Assembly: GCA_017163975.1 (NCBI GenBank)
Contig: JAFFSR010000082.1
Span: 919,001-983,000 of the forward strand
Direction of reading: 5' to 3'
From: Anastatus disparis
Lineage: Eukaryota > Arthropoda > Insecta > Hymenoptera > Eupelmidae
DNA: 64,000 nt
Below are positions 1 to 11,010 of this stretch, in pieces. Position numbers and translations under genes: made by a program. Below the pieces are notes generated by a model. The model ran no database searches, had not been told where the DNA came from, and saw nothing but the letters and a program-made list of their open reading frames with translations. How positions within the stretch are numbered: the stretch's first letter is position 1; the number at the start of each line of letters is the position of its first letter.

Positions 1-1
1 T

Positions 2-2175
2 TCTAATCGCTGGAACATTCTTCACAAGATTGGTCTGGCTTCAAGGATATTGCCTTCACCGCTACAGTATTTCTCCTCAAATGTTCTTCTCTCTCACTAC
101 ACTACAATTTCTTCTGCCACTCCAGCTTTGTCTGAGGGTGAGTTGAGAGAAGTGCTTGCAGTACCACTACGTAATGACTTGCCTGTCTTTAATTTTGCCC
201 CAGTTAATTGTTCTCTTGTCGAGTCTTTTGTGCGCCTTGGTACTTCCAGGACTTTTGGTCCTGATGGTATTATGGCTCAGATGCTTAAAATGACGAGTCA
301 ATCCTCTGTTGATCTCATTACTTCCATCATAAATTGCTCGCTCGCATCTGCTGTTTTTCCGACTGATTGGAAGAGGGCCTTTCCATTGGCAAAGACAAAT
401 AAGATAGATTCACCCTCACAAACTCGGCCCATTGCCAAACTTTCCGAAGTTTCCAAAATCCTGGAGAGAGTAGTGCATTCTCAGTTTAGCTCCTTTATTG
501 AATCAAATTCTCTGTTCGATAGTCTACAGACAGGCTTCCGTAAATCTAATAGTACCCAGACTGCGCTCTTGAAGCTTCTTGAAGATGCACGTCTGGCTAT
601 TGATAAAAGAATGATTACTACTCTATTGCTCTTTGATTTTTCCAAGGCTTTCGACACAGTGTCACATATTCGTCTGCTGTTCAAACTTCGTCGATTCAAT
701 TGCTCAGATACTGTTATACGATGGTTTGCGTCGTATCTCAGCAAGAGATCCTATGCTATTACGGACTTGGAGGGTCATGTCGGTGAGTGGGTCACCTGCA
801 CGGCAGGTGTTCCTCAGGGCAGTGTCTTGGGTCCGCTGCTTTTCTCTGTTTTCATCAATGATTTATCTTCTGTTTCAACCAGATCGTCTCATATACTGTT
901 TGCTGATGACTTGCAGGTGTACCACTCATTTCTGCCCGCAAATCTGAATGACGAGATCGACTTTCTAAATCATGAAGTTGCTGCAGTTGTTAAGTGGGCT
1001 GTTGACAATGGTCTTGCCTTAAACCCATCCAAAAGCAATGTTCATTGGTAGCGAGCAATTCATCTCAAGAATTGATCTCTTTTCTTGCCCTAAAATTCTC
1101 GTAAATGATAAGGTGGTGCCGTATACTAGTTCGGTCAAAAATTTGGGTATCTGGATAACTAGTACTTTAAACTGGAACAAGCAAGTGGGTTCGGTGGTTG
1201 GACGTATCTTTGGTACCCTTCATTCATTAAGAAGGGTCCGAACTATCTGTCTTTGTCTAATAGCGTTTTTCATCATTTATGTAAACACTATCCGGTATAA
1301 CAAGAAAAAAATAGCAGCCCCCGCTAGATATTAGTATAATTAGTAAATTTTGTAATAACAACCAAATTTTTTACCGCATAGTTTTTGACTAATTAGAGAC
1401 CTACTAGCAATCTAGAATATAACCTATCTTTTTTTGGTAGGTCTCTAATTATTCAAAAACTACGCAGTGAAAAAATTTGGTTGTTATTACAAAATTTACT
1501 TATTATACTAATACCTAGCGGGGGCTGCTATTTTTTTCTTGTTATACCGGATAGTGTTTACATAAATGATGAAAAACGCTATTAGACAAAGACAGATAGT
1601 TCGGCCCCTTCTTAAAGTTCCATAGACATGCTCTGTCTAGGCAGGTCAGGAAAAACCTTGTCGAAGCTCTTATCTTTCCTATAATAGACTACTGTTGTGT
1701 AGTCTATGATGACTTACCTCAGACGTTAAACATTAAACTTCATCGGGCACTTAATGCCTGCGTTAGATTTGTCTGTGGAAATATAGGAAGACAAGAAAGG
1801 GTTACGCCCTTTCGCCTGCAGTTGGGCTGGTTGTCGGTGAGCCACAGGCGTTTATATTTCAAGTCAGCTCTTGCTCACTCTATTGTTTCGTATCAAAAGC
1901 CAAGCTATCTGGCTGCTAAATTCGATAGGGTAAACATTGATACAGTTGTTCGAACTTCGACTAGACTGCCAACTAGACTTCTCATTTGCCCCGTTGTTCG
2001 AACTGCTGCTATGCTACATTCTTTCGTCTACACGGCATCTAGCTTTATTAATGTTAATACCTCCTTATTCGCTAGTTTTGAACTAGGACAAACACAGTCT
2101 ATTAAGGCTAAGCTGTACAACAAATTCTTGCTTGAGGAGCGCACTGAGTGGTTGGGCGAGACAGAGGGTCAATGA
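2..2175 (+). pseudogene. LINE ORF2 reverse transcriptase, frameshifted and interrupted
   Basis: The enzyme would copy LINE RNA at a nicked target. Visible motifs in order are FGPDG, PIAKL, LLLFDFSKAFDTVSH, GVPQGSVLGPLLF and the catalytic FADDL (a variant of YADD, near 898-912), which are classic non-LTR RT blocks. Near 1038-1051 the frame ends in TAG, while an overlapping +1 frame continues as MFIGSEQ and then VKNLGIWI, a normal downstream LINE motif, so one base appears to have been lost. The second frame is broken at 1230 by MITE A1. After 1616 it resumes in RQVRKNLVEALIFPIIDYC and runs to a stop at 2173-2175. Removing the MITE and one TTAA restores continuity apart from the frameshift. The copy cannot encode a working enzyme. 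Confidence 0.9.
1231..1611. mobile_element. TTAA foldback MITE, family A, copy 1 (381 bp)
   Basis: Two ~185-bp near-perfect inverted arms lie around a short centre. They are flanked by TTAA at 1227-1230 and 1612-1615, a target-site duplication. The termini begin GAAGGG/GAAGGGGCC and carry CTGTCTTTGTCTAAT about 17 bases in. The arms contain a conserved GCGGGGGCTGC block. There is no coding capacity. It is inserted in the LINE ORF and is nearly identical to copy 3 at 34850, so it is probably young. Confidence 0.93.
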
Positions 2176-2448
2176 GTGTATTTGCATATTATGGTACACT
2201 TTACTACACACTTTGTTCTGTAGACCTCCAACGGTTTAATCATTGTGTAACTTGTTGATCAGATGAGAGCAGTTTTAATAAAGTGTAACAAACTTATACT
2301 TTTAAAATCATAATTTTTTTTTGTACTTTTAGCACAGAGAGAGAAATCTCAATTGAATATAATCAAATTTATTACTATTGTTCTTGCTTGATATATTTGC
2401 ATTTTATGTTATTTTGTAATCAACATTATGTATTACTTTTGGGTCATA

Positions 2449-2498
2449 CGGGGTTGAACCCCATGATCTGTAATAAATATGAATCAATCAATCAATCT
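2449..2498 (+). repeat. LINE 3' hairpin and (AATC)4 tail
   Basis: A small stem-loop has GGGG/CCCC pairing with flanking TCAT/ATGA and a 5-base loop (2444-2466). An AATAAA-like string follows, then four AATC units (2482-2497). In the CR1/L2/Jockey groups such a 3' hairpin plus microsatellite is what the reverse transcriptase recognises. That role is inferred here. Confidence 0.6.
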
Positions 2499-2934
2499 CT
2501 CCGACTACCTCCTTTCAAAGCACGCGCTACTCGATCAGCCCCACCACCGTTGGATTAACTTAAGCGCCACGTGAAAATCCCGTGCGTAAGTGAATATCAC
2601 AGGATCGCTAGTTGATTATATTCACGCGGTGCTCTTAGTAATTATAGCTGGTGTCCAAGGAATAATATCATGGCACCTATAGCATTTTAAGTAAGAATAT
2701 ATTCACGTTAAATTAACTTGATCTCATAAGAATTTAACATGAAGAATCATATAATTTAAACGATTTATCATGTGAAAATAACATGATTTTTCTCTTCGTG
2801 TAGTTACTGGATTAGGTCGACAAGCGAAACAGACTCATTTTAAATATGACGCGCATAACAATAAAAATAAGTTTAAAATTATTTTAGGACAACACGTTTC
2901 TACTCACAAGGACGATGGGAGTACCCTTGACACC
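2499..2934. other. intergenic/leader stretch, no gene seen
   Basis: About 435 bases lie between the LINE tail and the first gag codons of the gypsy element. The first ~170 bases are GC-richer, the rest AT-rich. I see no LTR pair, no convincing primer-binding site and no open frame. It may hold the leader of the gypsy element. Confidence 0.5.
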
Positions 2935-4090
2935 TTGGCACAGGCAAACCTGCAAAATTTACAACAAGAGCTGATTAAAGAGCGGGAAGCAGTGCAAAGA
3001 AAGAGGAGCGAGATGCAAAATTTAATGGAGGAAATGCGCGCAATAAAAACAGCTAGACAAAATAAAGGACAGCAACATGATGGCGGTCTACACCAAGATG
3101 AGCAAAACGCTATTCAATCACAGCAGCTATTATCTGTGATTGCTGCGGCAGATATTAGGGGTATGTTAAAAGATTTTAATTAGATACAAATCGATATAAA
3201 AGTACCGAAATTCTTTAACGAAAATAGTAAAAATCTGAAAGAATTTTTAGATGAATTTGATAATTTCTGTAAGCTGAAAGAGATAGATGACGATCGTAAA
3301 ATATTAATTTTTTAACATTGTTGCGAGGGTAAAGCACGTGTCTGGCAAGAATTAAAAAAGTATATTGTAAATTTCGAAGAATTAAAAATTGCGTTTATTA
3401 ATGAATTTTATTCTGTTCCAATAAAAACTAAAATAAAAAATGTTTAGATGAGTAGACGTTATAATCCACGCGAAGGAAATTATCAAACTTATTATTATAG
3501 ACAGGTTGAAGAAGCGGAATATTTTGATCCAAAAATGTGAGCCTATAAAATTAACTATAACATTGTTTTGCAATCACCGTTGGAAATTATGTAAAGTTTA
3601 GCAACAACAAATTTTGCTTGTTCAAGTTTGGTCGCTCAATCGTTAGCAGTTTTGGATGTCGCCCGAGTTGAAGAAAAATCTTTTCAAAGAACGTTTAATA
3701 CGAATAGTAACAATACGGTTCATGTTAAAAATATTAAAACTTATAAAAATTCGTATCGTGATCGGGGAGCTCCGAATTCTCATTTCAATCGATTTAATAG
3801 GCGTGAAAATAATCCGCGATGAATATGTAATTATTGCGATCAAAATAATTCTTATAACAACGAGAGGGAACATATCAAAATTTTGTAAGAAATACTCGAA
3901 ATAATAACAATAATAATATGAGGCATGTAAATGCTGTGCAAACGTATCAAATTCCTAACGTTATACTACCAAATTTCCCCCACCAGCGCCTACCTATTCA
4001 TCACACACAGGATCGAGCGCGTCGATTCTACAAGCTCAGAGAAATCAAAATAATACTTTAAACTAAATGTTGACAAGCCGTGTGCTAACC
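2935..4090 (+). pseudogene. Ty3/gypsy gag remnant
   Basis: One reading frame runs from about 2935 to 3890 with roughly six stop codons but no shift, so this is a Gag decayed by point mutation. Order: an N-terminal coiled-coil-like Gln/Glu-rich segment (QQELIKEREAVQRKR), a retrotransposon Gag core (KVPKFFNENSKNLKEFLDEF, then KARVWQELKKYI), an Arg/Asn-rich basic region (YRDRGAPNSHFNRFNRREN) and a fragment like the start of a CCHC knuckle (ICNYCDQN). The second half of the knuckle is unclear. The opening codon is TTG and the true start is unknown. The frame leads towards the protease domain, which resumes beyond the 10.6-kb insertion. Gag would form the virus-like particle. This copy cannot. Confidence 0.72.
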
Positions 4091-4168
4091 CAACGACGTG
4101 TCATGCTTTATACGATTTCGTGAAGGATATTGCCGCGGATGTATAAGATCAATCTAAAAATAAACTAA

Positions 4169-5240
4169 CAAGGGGGCACTACCAGCTTCGGGTCCTGGAT
4201 TTTTAGTTCGAAGGGCTTAACAGTCTTGTTTCATTATAAAACTAAGAAATCTCCAAGGTTTTTTGCCAACGAGCACTCTATTACCTCTTTTGATGTACCT
4301 AAAGTTGTTAAAAATCAGCTTTTCTTTAATAATTTCACATTATAACAAATAATCCACCTGCGTAGACTTTCTGAATCAATTCACTTACACTCAAAATACA
4401 TGATACTCCTTTTTTATACAAAAATATAAGTATATTAATAGATATTCATACTAATCATGTGCTTTCGAGCTTGTCGATTCATGATAAATAGCTGTCTTCG
4501 CTGAATATCACATTTTCCTGTGTCACATTAGGTTCGACCCAACTCATACTTGAAAATATGAACTATTTCACTGCACATGAACATACACTATATTTTGCAC
4601 AAAAGTATTGATCACTTTGTTATACACTATGCATGAGATTTATTGATTAAATGCTCAAATTAATAATTGGAGCAAAATCCATCTTAAAAAACTTCAACCG
4701 TATCTGTCTAAATTTTTTAGACTTCACTTTCACTACAAAATAACTGTTTCAAAAAATGTAAAATTATAAGCTATACTTAAGTTAACGCAATAAAAATTAA
4801 CAAACACAAAATTAGTTGAGAGAAAAAAGATTAAACGCACAAATCTTATATAAAATTCATTCTGCAATACACTTCTCACAATATTGCATCTTCTGAAATG
4901 ATGTCAAATACGAAACAAATAATTGTAGAAAATTTTAAAATAATAGATAATTGTAAATAAATGTAAATAACGGTAAATAATAATAAATAACTGTAAATAA
5001 TCATGAGTATGGACAACAAAAAATTATTTACCAACCTAAACATTTTGAACAATGTAAATGATAATAAATGATAGTAACTAATAGTCAATAATAGTAATAG
5101 ACAGTAAATAAGTGTCAATCATTGTAAATAACAGTACTAAACACCTTTCACAATACTGCACCTTCTGAAATGATGTCAAATACTAAACAAATAATTGTAG
5201 AACCTTAAAAATATTTTAAGAGTCTTTAATAGAAAATGAA
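4169..5240. repeat. left inverted arm of the 10.6-kb transposon
   Basis: This is the reverse complement of the right arm (13394-14806) from the terminus inward. Shared landmarks are the GGTCCTGGATTTTTAGTTCG block, the CCACCTGCGTAGACTTTC block and a tract rich in GTAAATAA. Around 5120-5200 a ~60-bp segment (TTCTGAAATGATGTCAAATAC) repeats the one at 4890, a local duplication. The right arm has a 360-bp insertion that this arm lacks. Confidence 0.85.
4936..5145. repeat. subterminal GTAAATAA repeat array
   Basis: Short units built on GTAAATAA or AATAATAA recur every ~10-13 bases. The mirror array lies in the right arm (13083-13560 and 13975-14030). Subterminal arrays often bind transposase, but that role is only inferred here. 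Confidence 0.6.
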
Positions 5241-5897
5241 CTACTACTTTATTCATCAAAGTAGTATTATACTTTCTATTATCCTAAGAACATTTTTAAC
5301 AATGGAATTCTTATTATTCCTTATTATTGATTATAACTGTGATCATTGATTCTTCTATACTCGTTCCAGATCTCATTGTTTAAATTCCTGTTATCCTGCA
5401 ATAAAAAAGGAAAATTTACACAAAGCAATCCAAATTTTTTTCAAATCAATTATTTAAAATTTAATTTCATTTAAAAAAAGGTTACTTATCTGACTCCATC
5501 AGCTAGATCGTTCTACGTTGCTCTATTCTATGACGAATAATTATTTTGTGACTTTTTACTTCAACAAAAACTCGCGAATCACAGCAGAAATGATAAACAA
5601 AAACATCTTTAAAACTGAAGCTGACTTTAACAACGTTTTATTCATTTTAAAGCCAATTTTACCTTAATCTATTTTGGTTAGAGTTTTGGTTGTTCTACAA
5701 TGATAAGAACGTATCATAAATTGATTTACTGCAGAAATAAGTGCGTAACGAAGACGAAGTATAGAGAGTAACATGAATCAAATGATACTTTAACGGTCAG
5801 TGCGGAAATGAAACGCAAAATTTACGTGATTAGTACGTCATTTTTAGCTTGAAAATGTCACATGATTATCACGTAATAATCATGTAAGTATTTTCAA
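5241..5897. other. transposon interior, no gene seen
   Basis: AT-rich sequence with no open frame of note. A short inverted motif (CTACTACTTT/AAAGTAGTA) lies at about 5250-5270. I recognise nothing else. Confidence 0.5.
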
Positions 5898-5900
5898 TTA

Positions 5901-6537
5901 GGGTGAAATCAGATGGTGCGGAAAATAGGCGATGGAACGTCACAGAACCTCAATTCCGCATCTTTGTATTCCGCCAACGGAGTAAAGACGACGTAATAGA
6001 CGACATCAATTTTTATTTTGTTTAAAAAAATTATTAGTGCTTCAATAACCTCACGTAATATTTTGAATTTGCTTTCCATAGCTGTACTTTTAATTTCAAT
6101 CAAACTTTTAAATTCTATTTTGGTTAACTATTTGTTTAAACAATTTCAAAAAGTCTGTGACGCTTCTATTATCCCGTCAAATTTGTTTCCCTATATTCAC
6201 ATGGAGCGGAATAGAAGTTCTGTGACGTTGATTAGCGATTTTGTAATTAAAAAATAATGATGTTAATTGAAATATTTGGTTATAATAACAAACTATATTT
6301 TATTTTTATAAAAAAAGAATCTCATTACAATAACAATAGGTGATTATTTCCAACTTTTTTAACATTTTTGTTGTTAATTTAAAATTCGCGGATACATTAG
6401 TATGCTATTTTTAACAATTTTTCAGCTACATTCCGCGCCATGTGAACATAGGGAAAAAATTTGACGGAAAACAAGGCGACGGAATGAATGTTTTGTGACG
6501 TTCCGTCGTCTATTTTCCGCTCCATCTGATTTCACCC
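5901..6537. mobile_element. 637-bp MITE, PIF/Harbinger type by TTA duplication
   Basis: The termini GGGTGAAATCAGATGG and their inverse match over ~44 bases (GCGGAAAATAG and GGAACGTCACA within), flanked by TTA at 5898-5900 and 6538-6540. TWA duplications and GG-initial termini are typical of PIF/Harbinger. Short open frames across it look incidental. Confidence 0.8.
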
Positions 6538-6540
6538 TTA

Positions 6541-7085
6541 GGTACGTATGCACCAATATTCGTTTCTGAGTTCCTAAACGTTTAGTTAATTTCCGAACGT
6601 TTTAAAGGCCTTTCTTCATAGACGTTCCTCGTTACATGTAACACGTTTCTTGTACCTAATCTTGTTCCTTTTGTTGTCCGACCTTAATTGACTTTACGAT
6701 CCATGACATAAAAATAATCGACCTTATAAATCCAAACCTACAAACTTGTGTAAAATGGTTTTTTTGTTATTTTTTAAAACTGTTTAGAATTGTATTTCCT
6801 ACATTAGATTTTAGGTTCGACTTTATAAAGTCTATTTTATTATTTCATAGATCATAAAGTCAATAAAGGTCAGAGAACAAAGTTTTTAATTTAGATACAG
6901 GGAACAAGTTACGTGTAACGAGGAACGTCTATAAAAAAAAGCCTTAAAATTTAAGCCCCTGAACAGTTCGGTAAAAAGATAAATATTTTGTACCTTTTTT
7001 ATATTTGGGAATGTCGTCTGAAAAGTTTTGGAATGTTTCGTTACGACAAATTTTCAACAAACCGTACATGCGTACTTATGACGTA
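6541..7085. repeat. old imperfect foldback (~545 bp)
   Basis: Inverted blocks include AGACGTTCCTCGTTACATGT (about 6620) against ACGAGGAACGTCTAT (about 6918), TTGACTTTA/TAAAGTCAA, and terminal GTACGTATG/CATGCGTAC. The arms are diverged, and no target duplication can be fixed. Confidence 0.55.
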
Positions 7086-7319
7086 TGGGATACGCCCATA
7101 GAAATATTGTTTGAACATACATCCAAACAATAGTTTATTATCATTAAAAAATAAAAGTACGCAAAAAAAATTTTGTACAAATAATTAAATAATAATTTTT
7201 TTGTACAATCGATTTTTATATTTTTTTTCATGGTAATTGTAATTATATGCGTCCAAACTTTATAAACTCGGGTACTATTATATCATCGCCCCTATTGCAG
7301 TAGCAGAAATTGGAAACCA
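7086..7319. other. spacer, no feature seen
   Basis: AT-rich sequence between two foldbacks, with no open frame or repeat that I recognise. Confidence 0.4.
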
Positions 7320-7323
7320 TTAA

Positions 7324-7682
7324 GGTGGCTCTTTCGCCAGCTACAGTTTATTGTTTATGAAAATTAAAAGACTTGGCTTTTGAAACTTTCAACAAAGTGA
7401 GTTTTTATTTCAAATATTATCCCCACAAAAATTTCAGGCAACTTTAACGATCATTTTTTTGAGGCAATCTCATTCAAAGTTCAATCGTTTCTGATTTAAT
7501 AGTAATCAAAAGATTCAAAAGATGAAGTTTAAGTGGGTATATTATAGAAAAACCATCGACAAAGTAACCTGAAATTTTTTGGGAATAATATTTGAAACAC
7601 AAATTCTCTTTGTTGAAAGTTTCGAAAGCTTAGCAATTTTAATTTTTATAAACAACAAACTATAGCTGGCGAAAGAACCACC
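7324..7682. mobile_element. TTAA foldback MITE, family Q (359 bp)
   Basis: The ends GGTGGCTCTTTCGCCAGCTA and the inverse GCTGGCGAAAGAACCACC are flanked by TTAA (7320-7323, 7683-7686). The arms are partly diverged (for example CTTTCAACAAAG/CTTTGTTGAAAG). It is non-coding. Confidence 0.82.
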
Positions 7683-7686
7683 TTAA

Positions 7687-8481
7687 TGTCTAATAAGAGG
7701 CCCACCCCCACCACAGGAGTTTCAGGACCTGTATATACGACCGTGGTATTTATTTATCAAAGTTCGTTTGAATGAGTTTTATATTCTGCTTCACATTTGC
7801 TAACATCAGCTGAACGAACAAGACAAATACTTTTAAAATTCGACGAAGGAAACAAAATTCTAATTGTAATTGCTGTTTCCATGCATAAATTTTTAGAGGA
7901 GATCACAGAATCCACATGGATAGATTTATTTTTTACCGTTATAAGGGATTGCTAATAATATTGAAAACAAAGTGGAATACCGAAGAAAGTAGGTAATTTT
8001 ATTATGTATGTTATGAATTAATATAAATTCAGGATTGATTTTTTTATATTTTATCAAAAAAATATATTCTTATAATTGATTTATGTCAAATATCTTTCTG
8101 CGATAAAATAATTTTTCATCATAATAATTTATATTTTTAAATTTTACATTAAATATAGTTGTCATAATAATTTATATTTTATAAATCTTACATTAAATGT
8201 AGCTGTCATAATAATTGATATTGATTAATCTAACATTAATATATAATTGCAAAGATATAAAGCAAGTATGTAATTATTAAGTGAATCAACTCTCTAAATG
8301 TAATTTATTTGACTTCCTTAAAATAATCTTGGTTTTAAAATAAAAAAATTTTTTTCAATGTTTGTTAAAGCATATTTATAAATCATCTTTTATAAAATTC
8401 TAAAATTGTCTAATATATTTGTATCATTGTTTAGATAAATTGATTGATTAACGATCAGTTTCATAAGTGAATCAGCTAGAA
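7687..8481. other. transposase gene upstream region with a ~55-bp tandem repeat
   Basis: Around 8120-8240 a ~55-bp unit built on TCATAATAATTTATATT then TACATTAAAT is present about three times with decay. The rest is AT-rich. It lies directly upstream of the transposase first exon, so it may include the promoter, but no core element can be singled out. Confidence 0.5.
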
Positions 8482-10235
8482 ATGGAGGATACTCAAGATT
8501 TTCATCCTTTATCTGCATCTGATACGCAGCTTTTAACCGAAGCTGTATTTTTTGCTATACGTCTTCTGCAAGATAGATGCTATATAAACCAAAAAGAAAA
8601 TGATTCTCACAGTTCAATGGAAGTTCGAACACTAGGCTCTCAAATAGCGGATACCATTATCCAAATTTCAGAACAATTATGTTTTAGAGAAGAAGAAGAA
8701 TTTATCTGCGAACATGAAGTTTTTGAAGACATTAGAGGAACTCCTGAATCAAGTGAAGAAGTTGAAGGAGAATTGAGTCAAAAAGTGACAAGTCAACCTT
8801 TAACAGGTAAATGAGCATTAGTTTTTTTATTGAAAATTTCTTTATGGTTTATGTATAAACGGTATTCCACACTAAATGTAAACAACAGGTAAAGATTTTA
8901 ATACCAATTTTGACCCTTTTCAGTTGTTGAAGATGGTTTCCAGGGTGTTACAGGATTTTTGATAGTTTGGTTAACTTTAGTTTCATATATTTTTACTAAA
9001 AAATTATATTCATTAAAAATGTTGTAAAAAATCCACTTTTTCAAAAAATTTTTATTTTGGCCTTAATCTCAATGCTAAAATTATTTTTCCATAGGTTTAA
9101 AAATGGAATTCAATTTTTCTCAAATGTCACTAGTAAAGATTTGCAAATTTTGAGAATTAATAGACTCTGAACTCTTCACTATAATTTAAGGCCAGTTATG
9201 ACATGGAAGCAAACATAAAAATTGAGTTTTATGTAAAATTACATAGAACAATTGAATTTGAGCTACAACGCTCATTATTCTATTTATATAATATAGCATG
9301 ATTCTTTGTGAAATGATCTAATTGACATGCAGTTTTCTTTACAAGATACTTTCTATCTCTTGTCAACTTGGAAATATTATTCATAATTTATTCTTACACA
9401 TCACAAGCAAAATTCTGTATTTCAGCTACGGCTATTAATACTTTGTCTACATAAAGTAATACAAATTACAGAGTATTAATCCATTTTACATGCAGCTTTC
9501 TTTGAATAGATTCTCTTCATCTTCTCTCCACACAAACATTTTTTTTATATCTCTCTTATATTTATTATTGTGCCTAGCAACTCTAAGCCCATGACCAATT
9601 CTTGTGCACTGCTCAACTTTTTGAATTTCATAGACTTTGTCATATTTTCCTCAATATATCATTTGAAAAATTGAAATTTAGACAAAGCAACAAATTCTAC
9701 AAATAATATCAAACTATTTACATTTGAAAAAGACTAGACTTATCACTGGCAGTAAACTGTTTTGTTATTTGAATTTTTTTTGTTATTTTCTGAGGATTAC
9801 TCTGATTTATTGATATTTTTGTTATCTTTTGTAATTTTTTGGCTAAATTTAAACATTTTAAAAACAAAATTTCAGAAAAATGTTTTGAATAATAATGTAT
9901 AATGATTGTAACTGAAATAATATTAAAATTTTGTGTTGATTTTTCTTAATTTGTGTTATTTTATGCTTTTTTATATTAGATATTGTTATTTGAGATAAAT
10001 TTTTATTACATTTGGTTATTCAAAGCTAATTTTTATTAAACTTTGTGATATAAAATTAATTTTTAATGTATTTTGGGTCTTTTCCAAAATTGCTAACATT
10101 ACTGGCCAGTAGCAGAGGTGGCAACCGCGCAATAAATTTTAGCAATTTATTTAAATCAACGAATTTATTTGAACAATTTAATTGCGTTATCATGATAAAA
10201 TCATTATAAACTTTATTATTCAATAACATTATTAA

Positions 10236-10615
10236 GAGGGGGCCGAACTATCTGTCCTTGTCTAATAGCGTTTTTCATCATTTATATAAACACCATCCGT
10301 TGTAACAAGAAAAAAATAGCAGCCCCCGCTAGATATGAGTATAATAAGTAAATTTTGTCATAATAACCAAATTTTTTTATTGCATAGTTTTTGAATAATA
10401 TAGGACCTACTAACAATCGAGAATATGACTATCTCTTTTAGTAGGTCTCATATTATTCAAAAACTACACGGTAAAAAAATTTGGTTGTTATTACAAAATT
10501 TACTTATTATACTAATATCTAGCGGGGGCTGCTATTTTTTTCTTGTTATACCGGATAGTGTTTACATAAATGATGAAAAACGATATTAGACAAAGACAGA
10601 TAGTTCGGCCTCTTC
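10236..10615. mobile_element. TTAA foldback MITE, family A, copy 2 (380 bp)
   Basis: Same arms and GCGGGGGCTGC block as copy 1. TTAA flanks lie at 10232-10235 and 10616-10619. It is somewhat diverged from copies 1 and 3 (for example CTGTCCTTGTCTAAT). Confidence 0.93.
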
Positions 10616-10800
10616 TTAATTATTATTCGATTTTATTATCTCTATTTGAATCAACAAACTTATTTGAAAATTCAATTCATAAAATTTAATTATGTCAAAG
10701 TATAAAAAGATATATTTAAAAATATATATGTTATTTTGAAAATTATAAAAATTTTTAATATTTAATTAGATTATTATTTTACTTTATTACTTTTTGGTAG

Positions 10801-11010
10801 GAGAGGCACATTCTTAACATACCAAAGAATTAATTACAATGTTAAAAGACAATATAAGGGTAAAAATAAAGGCGAAAACTGCTTAATACGATTAACTTTT
10901 CAATGTGGTTATGAATAATCGTATTATGCAGTTTTTGTCTTTATTTTCACTTTTATTCTGTCTTTTAACGTTGCAATACATTCTTTAGAATGTTAAGAAT
11001 GTGTCTCTTC
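10801..11010. repeat. 210-bp foldback
   Basis: GAGAGGCACATTCTTAACAT at the left pairs with ATGTTAAGAATGTGTCTCTTC at the right. The arms continue inward (TGTTAAAAGACA; AAACTGCTTAATACGATTA). No clear target duplication is visible. Confidence 0.75.

Larger units (their letters stand above)
1..2498 (+). mobile_element. non-LTR retrotransposon (CR1/Jockey-group LINE), 5' part outside window
   Basis: The coding frame is already open at base 2, so the 5' part lies outside the window or is truncated. A reverse transcriptase domain is followed by a LINE C-terminal region, a 3' UTR, a short hairpin and an (AATC)n tail ending near 2498. A hairpin plus a microsatellite tail instead of poly(A) fits the CR1/L2/Jockey assemblage. 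The exact clade is not resolved. A 381-bp foldback MITE splits the coding region at 1231-1611. Confidence 0.88.

Noticed and set aside
3643..3904. Overlapping ORFs beside the gag frame
   Set aside because: They shadow the gag frame in other frames, and their peptides lack any Gag pattern.
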